DNA from: Erwinia sp.
Lineage (GTDB): Bacteria > Pseudomonadota > Gammaproteobacteria > Enterobacterales > Enterobacteriaceae
DNA length: 6,021 bases
NCBI GenBank assembly: GCA_003512805.1
Contig: DOOK01000226.1
Location: forward strand, 1-6,021
Reading direction: 5' to 3'
The stretch's first letter is position 1; every line of letters starts with the position of its first letter. Shown here one piece after another: positions 1 through 5,623 of this stretch. The position numbers were made by a program, and so were the translations under genes. Below the pieces are notes generated by a model. The model did not search any database. It worked only from the letters and a program-made list of their open reading frames with translations, and was not told the DNA's origin.

Positions 1-115
1 AGAAGGGCTGGAGCACGGCGGCAGTGAACATGAAATCCACGTCGATGCGGCGCTGCGTGAAGGCGCGTTACGCTCTCTGGATCGTATGCTAACCTTTGCT
101 GCATCATTAAAATAA
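1..115 (+). CDS. nadA: Quinolinate synthase NadA, 3' end only
   Basis: The first 115 bases hold the last 37 codons of an open frame (reading from base 2) that stops at TAA 113-115. The C-terminal peptide runs through [14 protein letters not shown] and ends in FAASLK. It resembles the E. coli NadA tail (NHEVHVDERLRERAL...) as I recall it. NadA is the cytoplasmic 4Fe-4S enzyme that condenses iminoaspartate with dihydroxyacetone phosphate to make quinolinate, the precursor of NAD. The cluster cysteines and active site lie upstream of the window and cannot be checked. pnuC follows 28 bases downstream on the same strand, the nadA-pnuC arrangement known from enteric bacteria. There the operon is repressed by NadR, whose operator would be upstream of this window. 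The identification rests on a short tail plus gene order. Confidence 0.88.
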   Translation, partial: EGLEHGGSEHEIHVDAALREGALRSLDRMLTFAASLK

Positions 116-143
116 CGCCTGTTTTCAGGTACAAGGTGCCAAC

Positions 144-851
144 ATGGATTTTTTCAGCACGCAAAATATCTTAGCCCATATCCCTTTAGGCGCGGGCGGC
201 TACGATCTTTCCTGGATTGAGGCAATTGGGACGCTGGCAGGTCTGCTCTGTATCTGGCTCGCCAGCCTTGAAAAAAACATCAACTACGTTTTTGGTTTAC
301 TTAACGTCACGCTTTTCGCGGTAATCTTCTTCCAGATCCAGCTTTATGCCAGCCTGTTGCTGCAGATCTTTTTCTTTGCTGCCAACGTCTATGGCTGGTA
401 CGCCTGGACGCGGCAGACCAGCGATAATCAGCAGGCGTTGCACATTCGCTGGCTGGGGCTGCCGAAAGCGCTGGGCTGGACGCTGTTCAGCGTAGTGGCG
501 GTCACGCTGATGACCCTTTACATCAATCCGGTCTTTGCCTGGCTGACGGAGATTGCCGTAAAGCTGATGCAGACGCTGGGACTGGCGGTGGCGATGCCAC
601 AGCTGCAGCCGGACGCTTTCCCATTTTGGGATTCCTGTTTGCTGGTGTTGTCGGTGGTTGCGATGATTTTAATGACGCGGAAATATGTGGAGAACTGGCT
701 GCTGTGGGTGGTGATTGATGCGATCAGCGTGATGGTTTTTGCTCGTCAGGGCGTCTACGCGATGTCACTGGAATACGCTATTCTGACGCTGATTGCCCTG
801 AATGGCGCCTGGCTATGGATTAAAAGCGCCCGCAGGCAGGCGCTGGCTTAA
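144..851 (+). CDS. pnuC: Nicotinamide riboside transporter PnuC
   Basis: This 235-residue inner-membrane protein of the PnuC family takes up nicotinamide riboside by facilitated diffusion; the substrate is then trapped by phosphorylation in the NAD salvage pathway. E. coli PnuC is about 239 residues, so the protein is full length. Hydrophobic stretches lie at about residues 24-40, 46-64, 66-88, 109-132, 161-177, 184-200 and 208-226, consistent with a seven-helix topology. The aromatic motif YGWYAW (Trp85, Trp88) and the ENWLLW segment (Trp185, Trp188) match family regions that line the substrate path. The ATG at 144 is supported by AAGGTG at 133-138 with a 5-base spacer and by the N-terminus MDFFSTQNIL, like E. 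coli. It sits 28 bases after nadA and probably shares its transcript. Its stop codon directly touches the zitB stop codon, and no + strand terminator is visible after it. Confidence 0.96.
   Translation: MDFFSTQNILAHIPLGAGGYDLSWIEAIGTLAGLLCIWLASLEKNINYVFGLLNVTLFAVIFFQIQLYASLLLQIFFFAANVYGWYAWTRQTSDNQQALHIRWLGLPKALGWTLFSVVAVTLMTLYINPVFAWLTEIAVKLMQTLGLAVAMPQLQPDAFPFWDSCLLVLSVVAMILMTRKYVENWLLWVVIDAISVMVFARQGVYAMSLEYAILTLIALNGAWLWIKSARRQALA
825..844 (-). terminator. Probable zitB terminator inside the pnuC 3' end
   Basis: Read on the - strand, AGCGCC (844-839) and GGCGCT (830-825) form a perfect 6-bp GC-rich stem around an 8-base loop, followed by a short T run (TTTTAAT). It lies 8 bases past the zitB stop codon, where an intrinsic terminator is expected, but within the last codons of convergent pnuC. 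The T tract is only four long, so termination may be partial. No T run follows the hairpin on the + strand, so it would not serve pnuC. Confidence 0.45.
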
Positions 852-1781
852 TCAGTGGTGATGGTGAGCGTGCTCGTGCCCCGCTTTTCCCCATGACAGC
901 TCGCAGTCGCCATCGTCACAGCTTTCGTACTCCATTTGCACCGTAGCATGTTCAATCTGATAGTGTTCATGCAGATAGTCATGAATACGGTGCAGCAGGG
1001 CGTCATGATCGTAAGGCGGGATCACCTGCGTATGCAGCGTAATCACGGGTTTTTCACCCACCAGCCACAGATGAACGTGATGCACGTTGCGTACTTCAGG
1101 AATATCACGCGTTAACGCCCGCTTCAGCTTCTCTACATTCAGCTGCGGCGGCGTACCTTCCAGCAACTCATGAAAACTCTCTTTTAGCAGTGCCCAGGCG
1201 CTACGCAGCACCAGAACCGACACCAACAGCGACAAAATCGGGTCAATCGGCGTCCAGCCGGTAAACATAATAATCAGTGCGGCGGCAATGGCGCCGACGG
1301 AACCCAGTAAATCGCCCATCACATGCAGGGCGGCGGCACGAACATTAATGTTCTTCTCTTCGCTGCCGTGATGCAGTAGCCAGAAAGAGAGCAGGTTGGC
1401 CAGCAGGCCCGCCACGGCTATGCCCAACATAAAGCCCCCGGCAACGGGTTCAGGATGCATAAAGCGTTGCACGGCTTCCCAGACGATCAGCGCCGTGATC
1501 GCTATCAAAGCGATAGCATTGACGAAAGCGGCCAGCGTGGTCAGCCGCAGCAGGCCAAAGGTATGGCTCGCGTTGGGCTTGCGGCTGCCAAACTGCACGG
1601 CTAAAAGCGCCATTAACAGCGCGGCGGCGTCCGTCAGCATATGACCGGCGTCGGCCAGCAGCGCCAGCGAGCCGGAAAGCAGGCCGCCAACTACTTCTGC
1701 GACCATAAAAACGGCCGTTACCAGAAAGGCGGCCAGTAAACGATTGCGGTTTCCACCGCTATGAGAATGCGAGTGCGCCAT
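852..1781 (-). CDS. zitB: Zinc exporter ZitB (cation diffusion facilitator)
   Basis: This 309-residue inner-membrane Zn(II)/H+ antiporter of the CDF family exports excess zinc from the cytoplasm. The family's tetrahedral metal-site pattern is intact: HxxxD in TM2 (His47, Asp51, in ADAGHMLTD) and HxxxD in TM5 (His153, Asp157, in HVMGD). Six membrane segments fit roughly residues 14-36, 38-63, 82-104, 115-137, 154-173 and 177-195. A cytoplasmic domain with the NVHHVHLW motif (about 232-239) follows. Both ends are histidine-rich (AHSHSHS at the N-terminus, HEHAHHHH at the C-terminus), as in E. coli ZitB (313 residues). I chose the ATG at 1781 because it gives the family N-terminus MAHSHSH and has GGA five bases upstream. 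An in-frame TTG at 1799 would add six residues but lies only about six bases from the predicted transcript start. It is convergent with pnuC and separated from ybgS by a terminator, so probably monocistronic. Confidence 0.95.
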   Translation of the reverse strand: MAHSHSHSGGNRNRLLAAFLVTAVFMVAEVVGGLLSGSLALLADAGHMLTDAAALLMALLAVQFGSRKPNASHTFGLLRLTTLAAFVNAIALIAITALIVWEAVQRFMHPEPVAGGFMLGIAVAGLLANLLSFWLLHHGSEEKNINVRAAALHVMGDLLGSVGAIAAALIIMFTGWTPIDPILSLLVSVLVLRSAWALLKESFHELLEGTPPQLNVEKLKRALTRDIPEVRNVHHVHLWLVGEKPVITLHTQVIPPYDHDALLHRIHDYLHEHYQIEHATVQMEYESCDDGDCELSWGKAGHEHAHHHH

Positions 1782-1811
1782 AATTATCCATGTTTTCAAT
1801 AAACCTGCTTT

Positions 1812-1820
1812 ATTATATCA
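1812..1820 (-). promoter_or_regulatory. Extended -10 promoter for zitB
   Basis: On the - strand the bases 1820 to 1812 read TGATATAAT, a perfect match to the extended -10 consensus TGnTATAAT. No good -35 hexamer lies 16-18 bases upstream (best options resemble CACGGA), as is common for extended -10 promoters of sigma-70. Transcription would start near 1805, giving a leader of about 24 bases before the zitB ATG at 1781. This spacing supports the ATG over the TTG at 1799. No zinc-responsive operator was recognised. Confidence 0.6.
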
Positions 1821-1887
1821 AGAAATAATGCGTCTCCGTGACGAGGTTTTTATTACGGATACGCAGTTTTACCCTTTACAGCGCCCA

Positions 1888-1918
1888 ATAAAAAAGGAGA
1901 GCCTTAGCTCTCCTTTTT
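1888..1918 (-). terminator. Intrinsic terminator of ybgS
   Basis: GGAGAGC (1896-1902) pairs perfectly with GCTCTCC (1907-1913) around the loop CTTA. Five A/T pairs extend the stem, so the arms span 1891-1902 and 1907-1918. On the - strand the hairpin runs into six Ts and TATT, 18 bases after the ybgS stop codon. The T tract on the other face makes it formally bidirectional, but no + strand gene points into it. It isolates zitB from ybgS transcription. Confidence 0.9.
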
Positions 1919-1935
1919 CTTGTCCGGCGGTCAGC

Positions 1936-2292
1936 TTACTGTGAGGTACCGTCGGTTTTTCTGTCGGTACCCGGGCCTACTTTCTGGTTAATGTCCGGAC
2001 ACTTACCATCTTTACACTGGGTATTTTTGTCGATCTCATCCGCGGTCATTTTCTTGGCATGGTGAGTCTTTTTCGCGTGATGAGTCGTTTTGTGTTGCGT
2101 GGCGTCGCCAGTGTTATTGATATCGTTGTTGTTAACTTTGTTCGGCGCAATGTTCTGTTTCGCGCCGCCTGCAGCCGCACCGGCGTCTGCCGCCTGGTTA
2201 GCGGTGCCGTTATTGCTTCCCTCTGCCATAGCGGAAGCGCTGCCCAGAGCCATTGCTGCTGTCAGGAAAACGATTGCAAACTTTTTCATCAT
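1936..2292 (-). CDS. ybgS: Small secreted YbgS-like protein, function unknown
   Basis: This 118-residue protein has a typical Sec signal peptide: MMKK, a hydrophobic core at residues 5-18 and AMA|E as a likely signal peptidase I site after Ala23. That leaves about 95 mature residues in the periplasm. The mature part is low in hydrophobic residues and rich in Ala, Asn, Gly, Lys and Asp. Its C-terminal segment CKDGKCPDINQKV followed by KTDGTSQ matches the E. coli YbgS tail (126 residues) as I recall it, and Cys93 and Cys98 could form a disulfide. A feature I do not recall in E. coli YbgS is an exact tandem THHAKK repeat at residues 70-81. GGAG at 2297-2300 is 4 bases from the first ATG (2292) and 7 from the second (2289). 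The second start is therefore equally likely and would remove one Met. The biochemical role is not known to me. Its own terminator follows. Confidence 0.88.
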   Translation of the reverse strand: MMKKFAIVFLTAAMALGSASAMAEGSNNGTANQAADAGAAAGGAKQNIAPNKVNNNDINNTGDATQHKTTHHAKKTHHAKKMTADEIDKNTQCKDGKCPDINQKVGPGTDRKTDGTSQ

Positions 2293-2326
2293 CTTACTCC
2301 GTTAATTTTTTTGCGTCTTGGCGAAC

Positions 2327-2428
2327 CAAACCCTGCTAAAAAAGCGGTTTGCATAAATGGAAGAGAGTACCTCTTCTTACGCAGGCGATACGAGAGGATA
2401 AAGTCCGCGATCGCCGGGCGTTTTTTTT
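2327..2428 (+). ncRNA. Candidate small RNA between ybgS and aroG
   Basis: Three hairpins can form in a row on + strand RNA. The first pairs CAAACC (2327-2332) with GGUUUG (2346-2351) plus an inner 3-bp GCU/AGC, around an A5 loop. The second pairs GAAGAG (2360-2365) with CUCUUC (2371-2376) around a 5-base loop. The third is the strong terminator hairpin at 2380-2420 ending in U8. Stem-loops, a short AU-rich linker (2352-2359) and a terminal U tract of eight fit the architecture of Hfq-dependent enterobacterial small RNAs. I could not find a convincing promoter: a TGCTAAAAA element at 2334-2342 is weak and lacks a -35, so the 5' end given is only the first hairpin. No known RNA family was recognised. 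It could instead be just a terminator for antisense transcription out of ybgS, or part of a longer leader. Confidence 0.3.
2380..2428 (+). terminator. Strong intrinsic terminator upstream of aroG
   Basis: CGC (2380-2382) pairs with GCG (2418-2420) and GGCGAT (2384-2389) with ATCGCC (2410-2415). CG (2391-2392) then pairs with CG (2408-2409), and GGA (2396-2398) with TCC (2404-2406) around the loop TAAAG. Small bulges separate the helices. Eight Ts follow at 2421-2428. On + it ends a transcript for which no upstream + strand gene exists, since ybgS is on the other strand. It lies about 160 bases before the aroG start. Confidence 0.7.
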
Positions 2429-2504
2429 AAGTATCAACAGGTAAAAGTGTAGTAAAAAGCGCGAAAACGGCAACTCATACTGATAATAATTTGCGCAAAG
2501 TCGA

Positions 2505-2533
2505 TTTACAGGGTGGGGCACACGCGATAAATT
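2505..2533 (+). promoter_or_regulatory. Possible aroG promoter
   Basis: TTTACA (2505-2510, five of six to TTGACA) stands 17 bases before TAAATT (2528-2533, four of six to TATAAT). This would start transcription near 2540 and give a leader of about 46 bases. GATAAT at 2482-2487 is another -10-like hexamer but has no matching -35. E. coli aroG carries a TyrR box of the form TGTAAA-N6-TTTACA at its promoter. TTTACA here could be one half, but the partner half is absent at the required spacing (no G-N14-C), so TyrR control is not supported. The rest of 2429-2585 shows nothing else I can name. Confidence 0.3.
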
Positions 2534-2585
2534 GGTTCTGATGCGCCTGGTGTGCAGTACGGCTCAGTAACTATCTGGAAATATT

Positions 2586-3638
2586 ATGAATTATCAGAAT
2601 GATGACTTAAGAATTAAAGAAATAAAAGAACTTTTACCTCCCGTTGCGCTGCTCGAAAAATTTCCTGCCACGGAGACGGCAGTTAAAACTGTCGCTGATA
2701 CCCGCCAGGCCATTCACCATATCCTGCAAAAAAAGGACGATCGCCTGCTGGTGGTGATCGGCCCCTGTTCCATTCACGATACCGGGGCGGCAAAGGAGTA
2801 TGCATCCCGCCTGCTGAAGCTGCGTGAAGAGCTGAGCGACTCGCTGGAAGTGGTGATGCGCGTTTACTTTGAAAAACCGCGCACAACGGTCGGCTGGAAA
2901 GGGCTGATCAATGATCCTCATATGGATAACAGCTACCAGATCAACGACGGTCTGCGCATTGCGCGCAAGCTGCTGGTGGATATCAACGACACCGGTCTGC
3001 CGGCGGCGGGCGAGTTCCTGGATATGATCACGCCGCAGTACGTGGCCGATCTGATGAGCTGGGGGGCGATTGGCGCCCGCACCACGGAATCCCAGGTACA
3101 CCGCGAGCTTTCTTCTGGCCTTTCCTGTCCGGTGGGTTTCAAAAACGGCACCGATGGCACCATTAAAGTGGCGATTGACGCGATTAACGCTGCCAGCGCC
3201 CCGCACTGCTTCCTGTCGGTAACCAAATACGGGCATTCTGCCATTGTGGAAACCAGCGGCAACGGTGATTGCCACATTATTCTGCGCGGCGGTAAAGAGC
3301 CCAACTACAGCGCGCAGCATGTGGAAGAGGTGAAAGCAGGGCTGGCGAAAGCGGGCCTGGAGCCGCAAATTATGATCGACTTTAGCCATGCTAACAGCAG
3401 CAAGCAGTTTAAAAAGCAGCTGACCGTGGCGGACGACGTGGCGCAGCAGATCGCGGGCGGCGAAACAGCGATTATCGGCGTAATGATCGAAAGTCATCTG
3501 GTGGAAGGGAATCAAAATCTGGAAAGCGGAGAGCCGCTGGTCTACGGCAAGAGCGTGACGGATGGCTGTATCGGCTGGGAAGATACCGAAACCGTATTGC
3601 GCCAGTTAGCGCAGGCAGTGAAAGCGCGGCGCGGGTAG
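2586..3638 (+). CDS. aroG: Phe-sensitive DAHP synthase AroG
   Basis: This 350-residue enzyme condenses phosphoenolpyruvate and erythrose 4-phosphate to DAHP, the first committed step of the shikimate pathway, in the cytoplasm. Length equals E. coli AroG, and residues align without gaps. Metal ligands Cys61 (GPCS), His268 (DFSHAN), Glu302 and Asp326 are present, as are the substrate-binding Arg92, Lys97, Arg165, Lys186 and Arg234. Residues of the phenylalanine pocket known from E. coli (Asp6, Asp7, Ile10, Asp146, Pro150, Leu175, Leu179, Ser180, Phe209, Ser211, Val221) are all conserved. That identifies the AroG paralogue rather than AroF or AroH. Residue 215 is Tyr, where I recall Trp in E. 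coli. ATG 2586 has TGGA at 2576-2579 with a 6-base spacer, and MNYQNDDLRIKEIKELL matches the family start. It is a single-gene unit, ended by the terminator shared with gpmA. Confidence 0.98.
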   Translation: MNYQNDDLRIKEIKELLPPVALLEKFPATETAVKTVADTRQAIHHILQKKDDRLLVVIGPCSIHDTGAAKEYASRLLKLREELSDSLEVVMRVYFEKPRTTVGWKGLINDPHMDNSYQINDGLRIARKLLVDINDTGLPAAGEFLDMITPQYVADLMSWGAIGARTTESQVHRELSSGLSCPVGFKNGTDGTIKVAIDAINAASAPHCFLSVTKYGHSAIVETSGNGDCHIILRGGKEPNYSAQHVEEVKAGLAKAGLEPQIMIDFSHANSSKQFKKQLTVADDVAQQIAGGETAIIGVMIESHLVEGNQNLESGEPLVYGKSVTDGCIGWEDTETVLRQLAQAVKARRG

Positions 3639-3656
3639 GCTCGCAAACGCGACATA

Positions 3657-3684
3657 AAAAAATCCGCCTTTCGGCGGATTTTTT
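3657..3684. terminator. Bidirectional terminator shared by aroG and gpmA
   Basis: TCCGCC (3663-3668) and GGCGGA (3673-3678) form a perfect stem around TTTC, flanked by six As on the left and six Ts on the right that extend the helix. It therefore has a T tract after the hairpin on both strands. It starts 18 bases after the aroG stop and lies 9 bases beyond the gpmA stop on the other strand, so one element can end both convergent transcripts. Confidence 0.93.
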
Positions 3685-3693
3685 CAGAGGGGA

Positions 3694-4446
3694 TTACTTC
3701 GCTTTACCCTGGTTGGCTACGGCGGCGGCTTTAGCCGCGATCTCGTCCGCATCGCCCAGGTAGTAGTGTTTGATTGGCTTGAAGTTTTCGTCGAACTCAT
3801 ACACCAGCGGCACGCCGGTTGGGATATTCAGTTCCAGGATCGCCTCTTCACTCATATCATCCAGATATTTCACCAGCGCACGCAGTGAGTTGCCGTGTGC
3901 GGCAATGATCACTTTTTCGCCTTTCTTCATGCGAGGCAGAATAGACTCGTTCCAGTAAGGCAGTACGCGATCGATGGTCAGCGCCAGGCTTTCGGTGGTT
4001 GGCAGCTGCTCAGCGGTCAGCGCGGCGTAGCGTGGGTCATGGCCAGGGAAGCGTTCGTCAGCGCGATCCAGCTCCGGTGGTGTAACCGCAAAGCCGCGAC
4101 GCCACTGCTTAACCTGCTCATCGCCATATTTCTGGGCGGTTTCCGCTTTGTCCAGACCCTGCAGCGCACCGTAGTGACGCTCGTTCAGGCGCCAGGATTT
4201 TTCAACCGGCAGCCAGGCCTGATCCACTTCGTCAAGAATGTTCCACAGCGTGTGGATGGCACGTTTCAGCACGGAGGTATAAGCGAAATCGAAGGTAAAG
4301 CCTTCTTTTTTCAGCAGCTGACCCGCCGCTTTCGCTTCGGTACGCCCTTTATCTGACAGATCAACATCGTACCATCCGGTAAAGCGGTTTTCGTTGTTCC
4401 ACTGGCTTTCGCCGTGACGTACCAGAACCAGCTTAGTTACAGCCAT
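3694..4446 (-). CDS. gpmA: 2,3-BPG-dependent phosphoglycerate mutase GpmA
   Basis: This 250-residue enzyme interconverts 3-phosphoglycerate and 2-phosphoglycerate in glycolysis and gluconeogenesis through a phosphohistidine intermediate. The length equals E. coli GpmA. The histidine phosphatase signature [10 protein letters not shown] carries the phosphorylated His11 and Arg10. Arg62, the acid/base Glu89 (LNERHYG), Lys100, Arg116-Arg117 and the second catalytic His184 (AAHGNS) are all present. The C-terminal tail (about 230-250), which covers the active site, is complete. The ATG at 4446 is preceded by a near-consensus AAGGAG (4454-4459) with a 7-base spacer. The gene lies downstream of galM on the same strand but 145 bases away, which suggests its own promoter. 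E. coli gpmA is reported to be Fur-regulated, but I see no clear Fur box or sigma-70 promoter in 4447-4591. Confidence 0.98.
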   Translation of the reverse strand: MAVTKLVLVRHGESQWNNENRFTGWYDVDLSDKGRTEAKAAGQLLKKEGFTFDFAYTSVLKRAIHTLWNILDEVDQAWLPVEKSWRLNERHYGALQGLDKAETAQKYGDEQVKQWRRGFAVTPPELDRADERFPGHDPRYAALTAEQLPTTESLALTIDRVLPYWNESILPRMKKGEKVIIAAHGNSLRALVKYLDDMSEEAILELNIPTGVPLVYEFDENFKPIKHYYLGDADEIAAKAAAVANQGKAK

Positions 4447-4453
4447 AGCTTAA

Positions 4454-4459
4454 CTCCTT
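4454..4459 (-). promoter_or_regulatory. Strong ribosome binding site of gpmA
   Basis: AAGGAG on the - strand, a near-perfect complement to the 16S anti-Shine-Dalgarno sequence, lies seven bases before the gpmA ATG. It is the strongest class of site in this window together with that of galM, in keeping with the high expression expected of a glycolytic enzyme. Confidence 0.85.
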
Positions 4460-4492
4460 AATAATCTGACGTTTCTAAGATAACGGAAAGCG

Positions 4493-4512
4493 AAAATTGC
4501 CGACGCAATTTT
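4493..4512. repeat. Perfect inverted repeat between galM and gpmA
   Basis: AAAATTGC (4493-4500) and GCAATTTT (4505-4512) are exact inverted arms of 8 bases around a CGAC centre. On the - strand it lies 80 bases past the galM stop and about 46 bases before the gpmA ATG. It could be a weak terminator of the gal operon (the right arm ends in four Ts, but only two of eight pairs are G-C). It could equally be an operator for gpmA, or a hairpin in its leader. The sequence alone does not decide. Confidence 0.5.
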
Positions 4513-4591
4513 AACTGGCCATTACCATAGCGGAAATCTTCGCGGCACGTAAGCCTGCCGCAGGTGCGATGCACGTTTTTCATGCGCTTAA

Positions 4592-5623
4592 TCAAAGCGG
4601 CGTCAGGCGATAACGCGTTTCTGACTGATACGATTCACCTGGCTTCAGCCAGCAGTCGGGCTGCGGCCATTCAGGATGATTAGGCGAGTCGGGTAAAAAC
4701 TCGCTCTCCAGCGCAATACCCTGAAAGGCAGTATAGACGCCCTGCTCACGAGCCGGGGTGCCTTCCAGATAATTCCCCGAATAGAATTGCAGCGCGGGGG
4801 CGGTGGTAAACACGCTCAGCTTCAGCCTGCCATCCGCTGACCACAGTTCGGCATCCGGCTGTTGGTCGTCGGCACCGTTCAGCAGAAACGCGTGATCGTA
4901 GCCTTTCACCGCGCGCTGATCGTCATCCAGCAGGAAGTCCTGGGCCACCGTTTTGATTTCTCTGAAGTCAAAACCGGTGTTGTTGACGTCGGTCAGCGGC
5001 CGGTTGGGAATGCCTTCACTGTCCACCGGCAAATAGTGGTCTGCACGCAGGCGCAGGCGATGATGACGGGCATCATTATGTTCGGCATCAAGATTGAAAT
5101 AGGCATGGTTGGTCAGATTCACCGGACAGGCCTGATCCACCGTAGCGTGATAGCGGATAGTGAGCGTATTGTCCTCTTCCAGCCGATAGAGCAGGGTGAC
5201 CTGCAAATTGCCCGGATAGCCCTGGTCGCCGTCGGGCGAGTCCAGCTGGTAGGTCACTTCCTGACCGGTCTGGCTGACAATCTGCCAGCGACGAGCGTGA
5301 AAGCCTTCTGGCCCGCCGTGCAGCTGGTGCTTGCCCTGATTGGCTGCCAGCTGCCAGCGCTGTTCGCCTGCGGCAAAGGTGGCGTTAGCGATACGGTTGG
5401 CGTAGCGGCCCACCGTTGCGCCCAGGTAGGCCGTCTGATGAAGGTAAGCAGATGGCGTGGCGCAGCCCAGCAAAGCTTCACGCACGCTGCCGTCTTTCAT
5501 CGGCACTCGGGCAGAAAGCCAGGTTGCGCCCCAGTCCATAAAGGTCGCGACCATGCCACCTGCGTTGCGTAGCGTAGTAATGCGCCAAGGCTGGCCGTCC
5601 GGCGCCTGGGAAGGACTCAGCAT
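4592..5623 (-). CDS. galM: Galactose mutarotase GalM (aldose 1-epimerase)
   Basis: This 343-residue cytoplasmic enzyme interconverts beta- and alpha-D-galactose, supplying the alpha anomer to galactokinase. E. coli GalM is about 346 residues. Aldose 1-epimerase motifs are present in order: GRYANRIAN (about 72-80), LHGGPEGF with His102, TNHAYFNL with His173 (the catalytic acid), GYDHAFLL (about 241-248) and [12 protein letters not shown] with Glu306 as the likely catalytic base. I chose the ATG at 5623 over an in-frame ATG at 5650. AAGGAG lies 7 bases upstream of it, the N-terminus then resembles E. coli (ML...APDGQP), and 5650 would extend the overlap with galK to 34 bases. It overlaps the galK stop by 7 bases (ATGCTGA), suggesting translational coupling as the last gene of galETKM. 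Confidence 0.96.
   Translation of the reverse strand: MLSPSQAPDGQPWRITTLRNAGGMVATFMDWGATWLSARVPMKDGSVREALLGCATPSAYLHQTAYLGATVGRYANRIANATFAAGEQRWQLAANQGKHQLHGGPEGFHARRWQIVSQTGQEVTYQLDSPDGDQGYPGNLQVTLLYRLEEDNTLTIRYHATVDQACPVNLTNHAYFNLDAEHNDARHHRLRLRADHYLPVDSEGIPNRPLTDVNNTGFDFREIKTVAQDFLLDDDQRAVKGYDHAFLLNGADDQQPDAELWSADGRLKLSVFTTAPALQFYSGNYLEGTPAREQGVYTAFQGIALESEFLPDSPNHPEWPQPDCWLKPGESYQSETRYRLTPL

Noticed and set aside
2357..2401. A 14-codon ORF (MEESTSSYAGDTRG) ahead of the terminator upstream of aroG, as a possible leader peptide for attenuation.
   Set aside because: It has no convincing Shine-Dalgarno sequence and no run of Phe, Tyr or Trp codons (a single Tyr), so it lacks what an aromatic amino-acid attenuator needs.
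2059..2430. + strand frames of 123 and 71 codons overlapping ybgS, one looking hydrophobic.
   Set aside because: The apparent hydrophobic segment is the reverse reading of the Ala-rich YbgS signal and mature region; ybgS on - has a signal peptide, a ribosome binding site and family similarity.
2634..3515. Long - strand open frame (293 codons) opposite aroG.
   Set aside because: It is the antisense shadow of a GC-rich coding gene; aroG on + matches its family over its full length, and the antisense product resembles no family I know.
4553..4565. Short inverted repeat CCTG-CCG-CAGG after galM as a gal operon terminator.
   Set aside because: Only four base pairs with a three-base loop and no T tract on either side; easily expected by chance.
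4862..5572. Long + strand open frame (236 codons) opposite galM.
   Set aside because: It is antisense to a complete, motif-bearing galM, has no supporting ribosome binding site and no recognisable domain.
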